A stretch of 64,000 nt of DNA from Prorocentrum cordatum. Taxonomy: Eukaryota > Sar > Dinophyceae > Prorocentrales > Prorocentraceae. The notes beneath the pieces were generated by a model. The model made no database searches, was not told where the DNA came from, and saw only the letters and a list, made by a program, of their open reading frames with translations. Shown in pieces: positions 10,001-22,000 of the stretch. The position numbers were made by a program, and so were the translations under genes. The stretch is from assembly GCA_963575745.1 (NCBI GenBank), contig CAUYUJ010022559.1:595105-659104 (forward strand). The letters run 5' to 3'. The stretch's first letter is position 1, and each line of letters opens with the position of its first letter.

Positions 10001-13000
10001 GCCGGGGCCCGGGGAGCACGGGCCCAGCGCGACACACAAGTCGGGGCTGGACAGACCTCCTGCCCGGACGCGTCGATGAAGGGATTGGCCGTTCTCGCTC
10101 CGCGAGAGGGCATCGCGGCCGTCCTTTTGGCGCGTCCAGGTCCGTCGATTTCGGTCCCAGGCCGTTTTCACTGAGGGGAGGTTTGCTAAAGGGAGGTTTG
10201 TCCACCGCCGAACAAGGGAGCGCAGGTCCAGCGTATGTGGGATCCTTCCAAGGGTCACTCCCCAGGTCAGGTTCTTGATGGGTTCCTTCTCGGCCAGGCG
10301 CGAGGATCCGGTCTACGGAAGTGTCTCCCTGACGCCGGGATCCGGCTTATCAGGGCTGCTTCGCGCAAGTGTCTTCACGCCGGAGCTATGGACGCATCAG
10401 TCATGAAGCTCGTGCTCGTGACCATCTTCCTTAGCGCAGTAACCAACAACATCAGATTGAACATGCCCAGAACTGGTGTCAAATTGTGGCCCCTGGGGCC
10501 GGCGGACCTTTCTGAGAGTTTGGATCGCTTCTGGGAGCTCTCTGGGCCTCCCGGGTGCCTCATCGGCGGCCCCAGAGGACGCTCAGGGGCCGCTAAGACG
10601 GCTCCAAGACCGCCCAAAATGGCCGCCAGAGGGCCCAAGCGGCCTTCAAGACGGCTCCAAGAAGGTCCCCAGAGGCCCTCCAGGAATTTCCCGCGGGCAG
10701 ACGTTGTCAAAAGGCCGCTTCCCCCCTCTTGCCCCCGCCGCTCCATTTTACTCCCCTTACTCCTTCTCATCCTCAGGTCCGCCTCCTCCTCCTCCGCTTC
10801 CTCTTCCTGATCCTCCTGATCTGGACTCCTCTCGTACGCTCGTCTCCTCCTCCTCCTCCTCCTCCTCCTCCTCCTCCTCCTCCTCCCCCCCTTCCTCCTC
10901 CCATGGTTGTTACCGCCCTAATCCGCCCCCCTCCTCATCATCATATGTGTGAGCACCTTTACTATCTCTTTCACGCTCTCACTTTCACATGCATGCAATG
11001 GTTCAAACGAAAACAAGATGCCCAGAGACCCTGCCGATACTGCCTAATACCGATTCTGTCCCACCCATGGCCGCACGTCCTGCGCCAAATCCCTGCATCA
11101 TTCACCTACCATCTGCAGGCTAGAGACTAAGCTCGCGCGAAGTGCGCGCGTGGTTCTAGTAACTAGTTTCATAGTCTGCTCCATCACAGTTGTCGTTAAA
11201 AGGGATATCGCAGTCGACTATTGTCACCTTCATCCAATTGTTGCGCAGTACCGCTTCTCTCGCGTGCAATGCCTACCGTAAGTACAAGTCTTACCGCATT
11301 GACTAGACTACCGTAGCGGCGGTGTTGATGATTATGTTCATCATGATGTTGGTGATGGCGATCTCGGTGGTAATCACGTTATCCGCGCCCCCAGCGCGAA
11401 CACCAATTCCTTTAAGTGCACTTCAGTTATTGTTGAAGCCCGTCTTCATGGTTGCTTTGTTCTTTCGGAAAGTTGCCGCCTTGGAGTTGTTGCATACCTT
11501 GTTCGCCACACCGCCTGTGGCCATCGCACAAATCAACGTGAGCGCCGTCGTTACGCCCAGAAGAATTGACGAGGGATCGTGGCCCTGAAAGCACAGATCC
11601 AGCGTACTATACGATAGACCACGGCACTGAGGACCTTGGGGGAAGCAATCTTGAGACCCCTCACAAGTGAAGGCGATCGGGTGCTTTGGGGTGCCAGGTG
11701 GGGTAGACTTACAGAGGGATGCATGACACACTACTACCTCCTATGAGTAATGAAGCAACACCAAGCCAACCTCCTTCAGTACTTCACAATGTTCAGTGCA
11801 CTTTTCTGTCCTCTCCACTACCACACTGAAGCCAATGCAACGTGACTGCTCGCAGCCTGAAGGCACCACAGGGAGGGTGCTAGCAGATCTACACCTCGGA
11901 ACACTTGTGTCGCTACGCCGCCGCGGCGGACTCCTTGGACCTGCCGCCGCACATATTCAGGAGGTTTACGTTATCCCGCCGACCCCCGCAGGGAAGACAG
12001 GGGGATTTGTCTGGCATGTTGTGGTATGTGTGGGTCTTGTTGTCTTGCTTCAGTTGAGGGGTACAAGAAGATAAGGGACGATGTGGAGGCGAAGAAGGGC
12101 CATGTGACATGATGATGAGGAGGAGGAGGAGGAGGAGGACGGTGAGGTAAGGGGAGGAATACCGCCGTCATTGGTGTAGTGGGGGTCACGGGTGGTGGGA
12201 TTATGAGCCTCGAGTTGCCAACTTTCGGAAGTATTCTATGCTGGTGTTCAGAGCCCACGGGAATCACGGCGAGCTGGAGCAATTAGTATGCAGATCTCCC
12301 AACGAGCGGGTACTGCGAGTTTGGCCTGGACACGCTGGACACGTGCGGGACCGACGTGCGGGACGGAACGTTCTTCTTGGTCTGTGGCCCTCGCGGGCCT
12401 TGTAGGAAGTTTTGGGGGGCCTTTGGAGCTCTCTCAGGGTACTCGTGGGGCCGTCCAGGGTCATCCTGGCGCCCTCTTTGGGGTCTTGCAGTCGTGTTGG
12501 CAGGTTTGGGGGCCGCGTCGGAGAGTCCTGGGGCCGTCCTGGGTTTCTCTTGGGCTCATTTCGGGTCCGTCCTGAGGCCATCCCAGGGGCATCTTGCGCT
12601 GTCTGGGCGCGACGGGATCTCAAACCAGACTGAAGCCACCTACCTGGATGAGTGGGGGTGTCTCAGCTCTCTCTTGGGACCTCGTCGAGCCTTCCTGGGG
12701 TTCCGGGGGGCCTGCTGGGTTCTTCTCGCGGCTTGGACGCTGTGGAGCCCTTCTTCGGCGGCGAGCTTGGGCGGGAAGTGAGAAGGGGCGGGCCTTCTGA
12801 GAAGGCAGAAGGCCTCGGGCCTTCTGAGGAGTTTTCGAAGCCTTCCCCGAAGATCCTTTTTGATTCGCGGGTCGATAGCGCACCTCTTCCGGTCGAAGCT
12901 AAGCGGGCCGCGCAAAATTTGAATTAACCAGAGATGGGCGAGCGCAGCCTCGACCCCGAAGATACAGAACACCTCTCGGAGAGCCGGAGGGCTTCTGCGA

Positions 13001-16000
13001 AGCCCCGCCGCCCTCTGAGCAGGCTTACTCCTCCTCACCTTCCCCCCGCGCTCGCCGCCGAACCCTGGAGGCTCTGGAGCCCCTCCGCAGCCGTCCCGGA
13101 TGGTCTCGTGGGCATCCTTTCGGCGCCTCCCGGGGGAGAAGCCCAGACCGTCACGACGCCGTGACTCTTTCATGGCAGGGACCCCCAGGCTGTCTGGGCC
13201 CCCTCCCCGGGGCCCGCCCGGAGATCCGACGCCTCCCGAAAAAATGGAGCGGCGGGAGTTGGGCTCTGTTGGGCCTCCGGAGGCCTCGCCGGGCCTCGGG
13301 ACCTTCAAGAAGCGCGACTTGGGGCGAAAAACGGGCCCTTGGGGAAGTGGTCCAGGCTTCTCCAGACTTCCAGGGCCCACGCGTCAGAAAACTTGGAGCG
13401 GCCGGCTGCGTGTTTTTACCCCGAGGCGCACAGCCGTCCGTGCTGCATGTTTGTGCATGACTCGAGAGAGCCTGGACCCACGCGCCCTCGTTCTCCCCCC
13501 CGCGGCACACGAGGGGTCGGCGGATTCGGCGTGGGCCACGACGCCATGCGAGGCGTGCAGGACGGTGCCCGGGACCAGGCCATCGTCATCAGCGGGGAGA
13601 GCGGCGCGGGCAAGACCGAGTCGGCCAAGCTGCTCCTCTCCTACGTCGCGTCGGCGGTGCGCTTTGGAGCCGTCCTCGAGTAGGGGATCGACTACAGAAT
13701 TGATTTGCCCCAGAATTTATTTTCCCCGTCGAATCTTCGACGAATGCGTAGAATTCGCGCATCTACTAAAAATTCGAAGTATCTTTCCATAGATTCGGCG
13801 AGAAAATGATTTCTGGGATAAATCAATTCTGTAGTCGATCCCCTACTCGACGTCTCGGGGTGGCCTAGCACTGGTTCCGGCCAGCAGGAAGGGCGGGCAG
13901 GTTCGAGGTTATGAGCTCGGGGAAGTGTCTGCCTTTTTGCTTGTCACCCGGGAGCCTTTTCCGGGGCCCCGGGACCTTGACAAATTGATTCTAGTTGACA
14001 AATTGCAGCAGGGTGGGCCCGTGCAGGAGCCTGGGGACCGATCTTGAGCGGATGTGGCCTCATCCCCCCTCCTGGCCGATTCTCTGGGGCCCCAACCAGT
14101 TCAGACCCCCTCCCGCCGCCTCCAAGGTGCGCTCGGGCGGCGGCGCCGATGCGGGCGCGCGTGGCGCCGGCGTGGAGGAGAAGGTGATGCAGACCAACCC
14201 CGTGCTCGAGGCCTTCGGGAACGCCATGACGGTGAGGAACAACAACTCCTCGCGCTTCGGGAAGTGGCTGGACATGCTGCTGTCCGCCTCCGGCATGCGC
14301 GGCTGCAGGATCACGAGCTACCTGCTGGAGGTGACGCGGGTCTGCGGCCAGGCGCAGGGGGAGCGGGGGTTCCACATCTTCTTCCAGCTCCTGCAGGCCG
14401 CAGGCTCCTCGCCCTTGGTGCAGGGCCTGGAGCTCGGGAGCTGGGAGCAGTACAGCTACCTCAGGTCAGCATCGCCCATCCTGTCCTTAGCTGCCTCGAT
14501 ACGCCCGTGTTGGAATGCAACACGTACCCTGCTCAAAACGTCCGTGTTAACATGCTGCGTGTTGCTTCAGCGTGTTGGCTCAAGTTTTGCCGAACGCATC
14601 GCGCCAGACCTACGTTTCCAGCCTACGTGCTGAGCTCCGCGTCAATTCGCTACGTGTTGCGTGTTGCGTATCGGGGCAGAGAAGACCCTGCCCCCATCCC
14701 CACTGAGCCATCGTGTCTCAGCCCCACTGGCCCTCCCTCCCAGGTGGGGATGGGCACCGCGGAACCCGAAGGGACAGGCATGCATCCCCGCCTAGGTGGG
14801 CAGGTCGGCCAGTGCTGAAGAAGCAAGAACTTCATAAACACAGACTTTCAGAGGTCCGCGCGGATTTCTTGGATCCTCGCAGGACCCCCGTGGTGGCGCC
14901 TCCGGTCCCCCCCTTGGCGCCCTACGCACGCCAAGTTGAGGGGTCTGGTCTGGTGCCAGAGGCGCCACCAGGAAGGTGCCGCAGGCGCCGCCAGGGTGTC
15001 CAGCGCAGATCTAAGAAATCCGCGCGGACCTCCGACAAACTATTCTTATGCTGTTTTTGTCTTCCTCTACAGTGGGCCAAGGCCACGCCAGTGGGAATGG
15101 GAGTCGCTTGAAGATGCCCATCAGGGGCAGCACCCGCCTCGCCCCCGGCATCAACGATGCAGCGTGCTTCGAGGAGACGTGCGCATCCCTGGGTTCCCTC
15201 GGGTTCTCCGAGGCGGACCAGGGCCAGGTGTTCCGGCTGGTGGCCGCGGTGCTGGTGCTCGGGAACGTGGACTTCGTGTGCAACGGCCAGGATCGGGTGT
15301 TGCTTGAAGTGGTCTTGGCCCAAGGTGACCCCAGCTCCTCCACGGAGACCCAGCCCAGATGGCCTCCAGAGCACCCCTCACAAGGCCCAGAGGGTCTAAA
15401 GTGATTCGACACGCTGGGGACACTTTGGGCCAGGACAACTTCCAGCAACACCGGACAGGAGGAGCTCTCCCTGCAGGACTCGGGCCCCATCGAGCGCGTG
15501 GCGGACTTGCTACAGGTTCGATGGTCCTCAGGACGCGTGCCAGCCCAGCGTGTGTTTACCCCATTCAGATTCGCCGACATCACGCAGCTCGTGTCGGCCC
15601 GTATTGCACCGCCTGCGTCGTATTTGAAGGGCTCTGGAGGATAAGCACACGTTGGTGCTAACACGCGTTCCGAGGATCCTCGACAGGTGGACGGGCGTGC
15701 GCTCGGCAGCTGCATGCTCTGGCGCAAGGTTGTCGCCGGCAGGGACGTCACCACGACGCCCCTGCGGGGGGACCAGGCGCGCGCCGTCCGCGACGGGCTA
15801 AGCCGGATGCTGTACAGGTTCCTCTTCGAGTGGCTGATCCGGCTGCTTGCGGCAGGTCCCGCCGACGTGCCAGCGCAACACGAAGGCCGTCAAATCATGT
15901 GACACCTCTCGTGTCTACTCCTCGAGGAGGTCTCGCGGGGGCTACCCGGGCCGCCTCGGAGTTCTTTCGGACAGGGCTAGGACGAGGAGAAATACGGTCC

Positions 16001-19000
16001 AGGGCGTCCCGGAACGCTCTCGGAGCGTTCCGGAACGCTCTGGGAAGGCCGCGGCGCCCGAGACATCCTCCAGAGCCGCCGAAGCTCAGAGGTCCTCGAT
16101 TTATCCTCATCCGGAGTTGTCCTCGTCCCGGCTTCATCTTGCTGTTCTAGCACGAGCTGTTCTGGGCCCCTTGTCGGGCCGTCAGCGGGCCTTTCTGTAG
16201 TTGTGGTGTGCCGTCTGGGGGCCCTCAACTGGGCTCGTTTGGCAGTCCTCTGGCTCTTGCGAGGCCCTCTTGGCACCATGCGCACCACGGCTCCGTTGGG
16301 TGATTTTAGCCTTCCTGGAGGACCTGGCCTTCTCTTTGAAGTCTTGGCAGCATCTTGGGGCCTCTTTGGGCGCCTTTGAGGTTTTTCTTTTATGGAGCGA
16401 TTGGTGGTGACGTTCCAAGGAGGACAGGAGGTGAGGGGCAGGGCGTGAGAAAAGGTAGAAGAGGGGAGGGTGGCCGTTGAGAAAAAGAGGGGACGGAGTG
16501 ACAATCAGGCGATAACGTTCTGGCAAGGCTGGCCTGTAACTTTCAGTTGTGCGCCTGTGGCGCACCCATCCCGGCCAGGCCCATCCTGTCCCCTGGGCCA
16601 AGCCAGGATGACGCATGCACCGACCCTGGGCTCAGGACTGGCCTCGCCAGGACTGGCGTGCTTGTATGCACAGCCTTTTTAAATCCAGAAGATATGGTCA
16701 ACTTTTTGGGGAATCCTGGGAATACCGTGCCTACTTTTGGTGTGTCCCTGGGCCCCTCGAACTCTACCACGCCTCCGCGTGCTACGGGCCACGGTGGCGG
16801 ATCCGGAGGATGAACGATCAGCTCCACGAGCCGGGGCCCTCCGCACCGGCCTCGCCGGCGCCCTCCGCACCCGGCTCTCCCGTCTCCGCCGCGGCGCAGG
16901 AGCCGGAGAGGGGGCGGGTGGAGACCCCGGTGGCTCGCCCGGTCGGGGGTCGAAGGAGAAACCACGGGCATGTCCCGTAGGAAATATAGTTACAGGAATC
17001 TTCAGGACATGCTCAAAGAAATCCATCGAAGCCCTTCGGAAGGCCATAAGGTTCCTTAGGAGTGCCTGTTGCTGTTGCTGGTGTTTGTGTTGCTGTTGCT
17101 GTTGTTGGTTGCTGTTGTTGCTTTTGTTGTTGGTGTTGCTGCACGTAAGTTTTCAAGGAGGGTCCACGCGGATTGCTTAGATGTGCGCTGGGCCTCCCTG
17201 GCCGCGCCTCTGGCGCCGGCCCTGGCGCGCTCCGTGCGCCAAGGAGGGGAGCCCACAGCGCGGATCCAAGAAGTCCGAGCGGGCCGTCGCAAATGTATGC
17301 ATATGTCGTTATGTCGTTGTTTTTTCCCACATTTTTCGTGGGGTTATGGTTTTCTTCCCACCCGCGTCGCACCCGCGTCTTCCTCACATCACCTCCCGCC
17401 TCCTCCTTTCTCCTCATCCTCGTCCTTCTTCCCTTCACCCACACGCAACACATGCACTGCACGTGCATCAGACACGCGTCTACATGCAGCCGCACAGCAC
17501 AGCTTAGCTCAGCACAGCACAGCACAGAACAGCACTGCACAGCACAGCATAGCACCTCAGCAGAGCACAGCACAGCACAGCACAGCACAGCACGACGGTC
17601 GTCCAGGGCACAGCAGGCGTGGGGTTTTGTCGACACCATAGGGGGTGCGCAGGGGTGGTCCCTCAGCGCGGCCTCTATGCGTGCCAGGGTCTGAAAGCGT
17701 GGCGGGCGTTGCATTTCTCTGCGCCAGAGGGGGTGCGCAAAGAGTGGTCCCTTCAGCGCGGTCTCTATGCGTGCCAGGGTCAGAAAGTGTTGCACGTGTG
17801 ACATTTTCTCGACGCCAGAGGGGGTGCGCAGGGGGTGGTCCCTCAGCGCGTCCTCTATGCGTGCCAGGGTCGGAAAGCGTGGCAGGCGTGGCACTTTGTC
17901 GCCACCAGAGGGGTTGCGCGGGGGGGGGTCCCTCAGCGCGGCCTCTATGCGTGCCAGGGTCGGACAGCGTGGCAGGCGTTGCACTTTCTCGGCGCCAGAG
18001 GGGGTATGCAGGGGGTGGTCCCTCAGAGCGGCCCCTGTGCGTGCCAGGGTCGGAAAGCGCGGCAACCGCAACACTTTCTCGACACCAGAGGGGTGCGCAG
18101 GGGGTGGTGGTCCGCCACGAAGTCCTCTCTCCTTCCTTCCGTCCCTCCCTTTCCTCTCCGCCCCGCCCTGTCCCTTTCGCCCTCGTTCCTCCTCCATCCC
18201 CTGGTTTCTGTCGCCCCCATCCTCCTTCCCACCCTCCCATTCCGCCCCTCCCTCCCATTCCGCCCATCCGCGTAGCAGGCGTGGCATATTCTCGTAACAT
18301 TAGGGGGTTAGGGGGTCCGCAGGTGGTGGTCTCTCAGCGCGACCTCTATCCGAGCCGGTCGTCCAGGGCGTAGCAGGCGTGGCACTTTCTCGACACCATA
18401 GGGGGTGCGCAGGGAACGGCCACCAACATCATTCTCACATGCTTCATTTCAGCTATCAGCACTCCAGCTATAATATAAGTATGTGGGGTTCCTCGGTAGC
18501 GTACTCGTTTTCCGTTTCTTTGTGGGGCAGGGGAGCCTTCGTCGCCACTGCTGGACGCAGCTCGGGGAGAAGAAGGTGCAGTTGGGCCCTGGGAGGTGTC
18601 CAGGATGGTGCGGGCTGGACCCTGGGAGGTGCCCAGGGTTAGATTTTCAGCCGCCGCTGGCTCCAGTAGCCTTGCTCTAGAGGATCGAGCGACGAAGTCT
18701 ATACACATACACTGCCCCCTGGCCGGGCCCTTCCTGGCCAAGCCAGGAGAGCGTGGCTTCTGCACCGCTGCTGAGTTCAGGATGGGACTGGCCAGGGAGC
18801 ACATATGGATAGATTTCGTCGCCCTAGAGGAGGCGGCCCTGCCCACAGTGCGGCAAGCAGAGGAGGACCTGGGCTACCTGGCGTCGGACGCCGCTGTCCA
18901 TCGCCTGCTGGGGATCCTGGACATCAGCGGCTTCGAGACCTTCCAGACGAACTCGCTGGAGCAGCTCCTGATCAACCTCAGCAACGAGCACCTGCAGCTC

Positions 19001-22000
19001 CAGTTCAACGAGCACGTCTTCAAGGCCGAGCTCGAGGACTGCGCCAAGGAGGGCGTGACGCTCAGCCAGGCCATCTGCTACGCGGACAACTCCGACTGCG
19101 TGGCGCTGGTGGACGGCAAGGGCGGTATCCTGGACATGCTTGACGAGGACCTCATGATGCCCCAAGCATCCGACCTGACGTTCTCCAGGAAGGTGCTGCA
19201 GGGCCACGCCAAGCACCCGCGCATCGTCGCGCCCAAGTTCGCCGGCGGCGCTCTCTTCGGCATCAGGCACTACGCTGGGGAGGTCAGCTACTCGTGCGAC
19301 GGCTTCCTGGAGAAGAACGCCGACAGGCTCGAAGACGAAACGAATGTCATAAACCTTCGGAGCTCCGCACGAACTTCTTGGCTCGGCGCTGGGCCCCGCC
19401 GGCGGTGCCTCCGGCGCCGCCCCTTGCAAGCTCCGCTCGCCAGAGAACGGGGGGTGGGGTCCAGCACCGATCCGAGAACGCTGCGCGGAGCTCCGAGAGC
19501 TGGTGCTCGTGCCTGCTCTTCGTCTCCCTCTAGAGGCTGCCCTCGCTGGACGCCGTCGAGCTGCTCTCCGCCTCCCCGCTGCCGGTGGTGTGCGCCATCG
19601 GCAGGGCGCTGGGGGAGCAGGCGGCGGCCCAGGGCGCCGCCGGAGGGCCTCGGCCCGGCCAGGGCCAGCGGAAGTCGGCCACCGCGCGGTTCCGCACGTC
19701 GCTTCGGGCCCCGATCTCAGCGCCCGGCTGGGCAGGCACGCCACGCGATCACGTGGTCCGATCGCAGCCCCGATCGCGAGGGCTACCGCGCCGATCTCGC
19801 GTGCAGGCTCGGACGATCGCGTGATCAAGCCGCACCGGCCACGTGGTCAGCGATCACGTGATCTTGGGGTTATTGTGACTTGTGATCGCCGATCGGTTGA
19901 TTAGGAGGCGCTGAGGCCCTGATGCACAAGATCGGCCGCGCCGACACCCACTACGTCCGGTGCGTGAAGCCCAACACCGAGAAGGTTCCCAGCAGCTTTA
20001 CCGCCTCCATCCGAGGGAGAAAAAAGCGGTGAAAGCATGAACTTTCGGAGCTCCGCGCAGAGTTCTCAGATCGTCGCTTGGCCCCCGTGGCGCCGCCTCC
20101 GGGGCCGCCCCTGGCGCGCGCCAGGCAGGGGGTCCTGCGCCGATCCAAGAAATCGGGGCGGAGCTCCGAAAGTTCGTGTTCACGCTGTTCTTGCTTCCTT
20201 GGTCCATGGTCCGGGAACAGCTGCTGCACAGCGGCGTGCTGGAGGCGGTGCGCATCCGCCAGGCGGGCTACAGCTCCCGGCTGTCCTTCCGGGCCTTCGC
20301 GCTCCGCTACCGGTGCGTCGTCGCCGTCCGGCTGCCCAGGTCCGATTGGTTCCCGTGCGTGCCTCGCGCCGCAGCGGGCGGCGGGAACGAGCGGGCCGCG
20401 GCGCACGAGCTGGTGCTCCACGTGCGCGACCGGCTCGAGCTGGCAGAGGCCCAATTCGTCCTCGGGGCCACGAAGGTGTTCATCAAGGCCGAGGCCACGA
20501 CCAGTCTCGAGTCCGCGCGCACGCTCGCGTGCATGGCGGCGCTGCAGCACATGCAGAGCGCCGTCCGCGCCGCCACGGTGAGGCGTAGGGTGGCCGCGGC
20601 GAGGCCGCTGTTGCTGCAGCTGCTGCGCTGGCTTCGGGGCCAGACCAGGCCGCTCATGCTGCTCCGCTACGACGCCCTGCAGACCGCCGAGAGCGAGCTG
20701 GCTGCCGTCGCGGACCTGCTCGCACGCCTCGACGCGCTTCCGCTCCGCTTCGGGCTGGAGCGCCGCGCTGCGCTTGCGGAGAGGCGGCTGCGGGAGGAGA
20801 TCCTGGCGCTGGCACTCGTGCAGCGGCACCTTCGCGGCGCGCTGGTCCGCGGGAGGCTGCGCCGCGCGCGGGGCCTGCTCGCGGACGTGCACGCGTGGCT
20901 CGCGAGGTGCTGCCCCGAGCCTGCCGTGCCGAGGCGCGGGGGGATCCTGCTGCTGCAGCAGTTCGCCACGTTCGAGGCCGCGGAGCAAGAGCTGGCGCTC
21001 ATAGGGCCGCTGCTGCAGCGCGCGTGGGAGTTACCGCTGCCCCTCGGCGTCGTGGCGCGCGCCGGCCCCGTGGAGGAGAGGCTGCGGCGAGAGCTCTGCG
21101 CGGTGCGGACCGTGCAGCGGGTGCTGCGGGCGGCCTTGGTGCGGGCGCGGCTGTCCAGAGCGCGCGGCGCGCTGGAGGACATCAAGCAGTGGGAGAGCAG
21201 GTGCTGCGGCGGTAGGGACTGGCGCAGCGGGCGCCTGGATCACGCCTTGGCCCGGCAGTTCGGGACCTTCGAGCGCGCGGAGGACGAGCTCTCCCTCGTC
21301 GCTTCTCGGACCGCCGCGCTGCCGGAGTGGGCGGGCGGCCTAGGCCTCGTGAGGCGCGTGGAGGCCACCTGCGAGCGCCTGTGGAGTGAGGTGCAGGCCT
21401 TGCGGCGCATCCAGCGCACCCTGCGCGGTGCCGCCACGCGCCGGAGAGTCGCGGCGGCGCGTGGGGCCGTGGTCGGCGTCCGAGAGTGGTTGCTGCGAGT
21501 GTGCCCTGCGGCCCTGGAGTGCGCAGCGACGGGTGGCGAGCATCACCCGGCCTTGCTGGAGCGCCTACGGACCCTCGAGAACGCCGAGCTGGAGCTCGCC
21601 AGCGCGGCCGAGTGCCTCTCGCGGGCGGCGGCGCTGCCATTCGACTTCGGCGGCCTGGTGGAGCGGGCTGGGCGCGCTCAGGCGAGGCTGCAGGCAGAGG
21701 TGGAGGCGCTCCAGGCCGCGAGGGACCAGGTGCACGCGGCCAGCTTGGACGCCGGGGCGATGAGGGTGGTTCTCGAGCGCGCGAGCGAGCTGGCGCTGCC
21801 CACGACGCTGGAGGACGTCGCCGCCCTGGTCGACCGCGCGCGGAAGGTCGAGGCCCAGGTGCCCGTAGCGGAGGCCCTGCGAGAGGTGGTGAGCTCCGGG
21901 GACTTCGTCGCGGTGCCCGACGCGCTGCGCGGCGCGGAGCACGCCGGGCTGCTGCGGGACCCGCAGCTGTGGCTGCCCGAGCTGGGCGGGCCCGCGCTGC

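Larger units (their letters stand above)
7065..13513 (+). other. Long first myosin intron(s), 6.4 kb
   Basis: It should contain at least one short myosin exon that I could not identify. Contents: a Ser/Thr-type degenerate repeat at 7220-7560; CCCATC units at 8144-8175; GGTTAAATGATGC units at 8275-8335; a dispersed repeat at 9133-9325; a degenerate tandem repeat at 9527-9905; a TIR-like end at 10,165-10,206; a TCC run at 10,840-10,895; GATCGTGGCCCTG units again near 11,575; GAG units at 12,115-12,140; CTTGGGG-rich DNA at 12,370-12,600; and AAGGC/GGCCTT repeats at 12,785-12,850. Confidence 0.65.
15856..18827 (+). other. Large myosin intron, 2.97 kb
   Basis: It contains a dispersed repeat at 15,955-16,110, a diverged family-2 element at 16,540-16,685, GTTGCTGTTG microsatellite at 17,060-17,140, a family-1 element at 17,142-17,302, CAGCA satellite at 17,500-17,595, a 91-bp minisatellite at 17,641-18,112, and a family-2 element whose right end supplies the acceptor CCCTAG at 18,827. 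The phase-1 donor plus the AG of the next exon gives Glu. Confidence 0.75.

Noticed and set aside
14565-14600. GTTGGCTCAAG resembling the 3' half of the dinoflagellate spliced leader
   Set aside because: Only the TGGCTCAAG end matches; the CCGTAGCCATTT part is absent and it lies inside a myosin intron.
17645-18373. Long open frames with a repeating 'LYACQGQK'-type peptide on + and - strands
   Set aside because: The underlying 91-bp minisatellite is not a multiple of 3, so the peptide pattern changes frame from copy to copy; no splice or family support.
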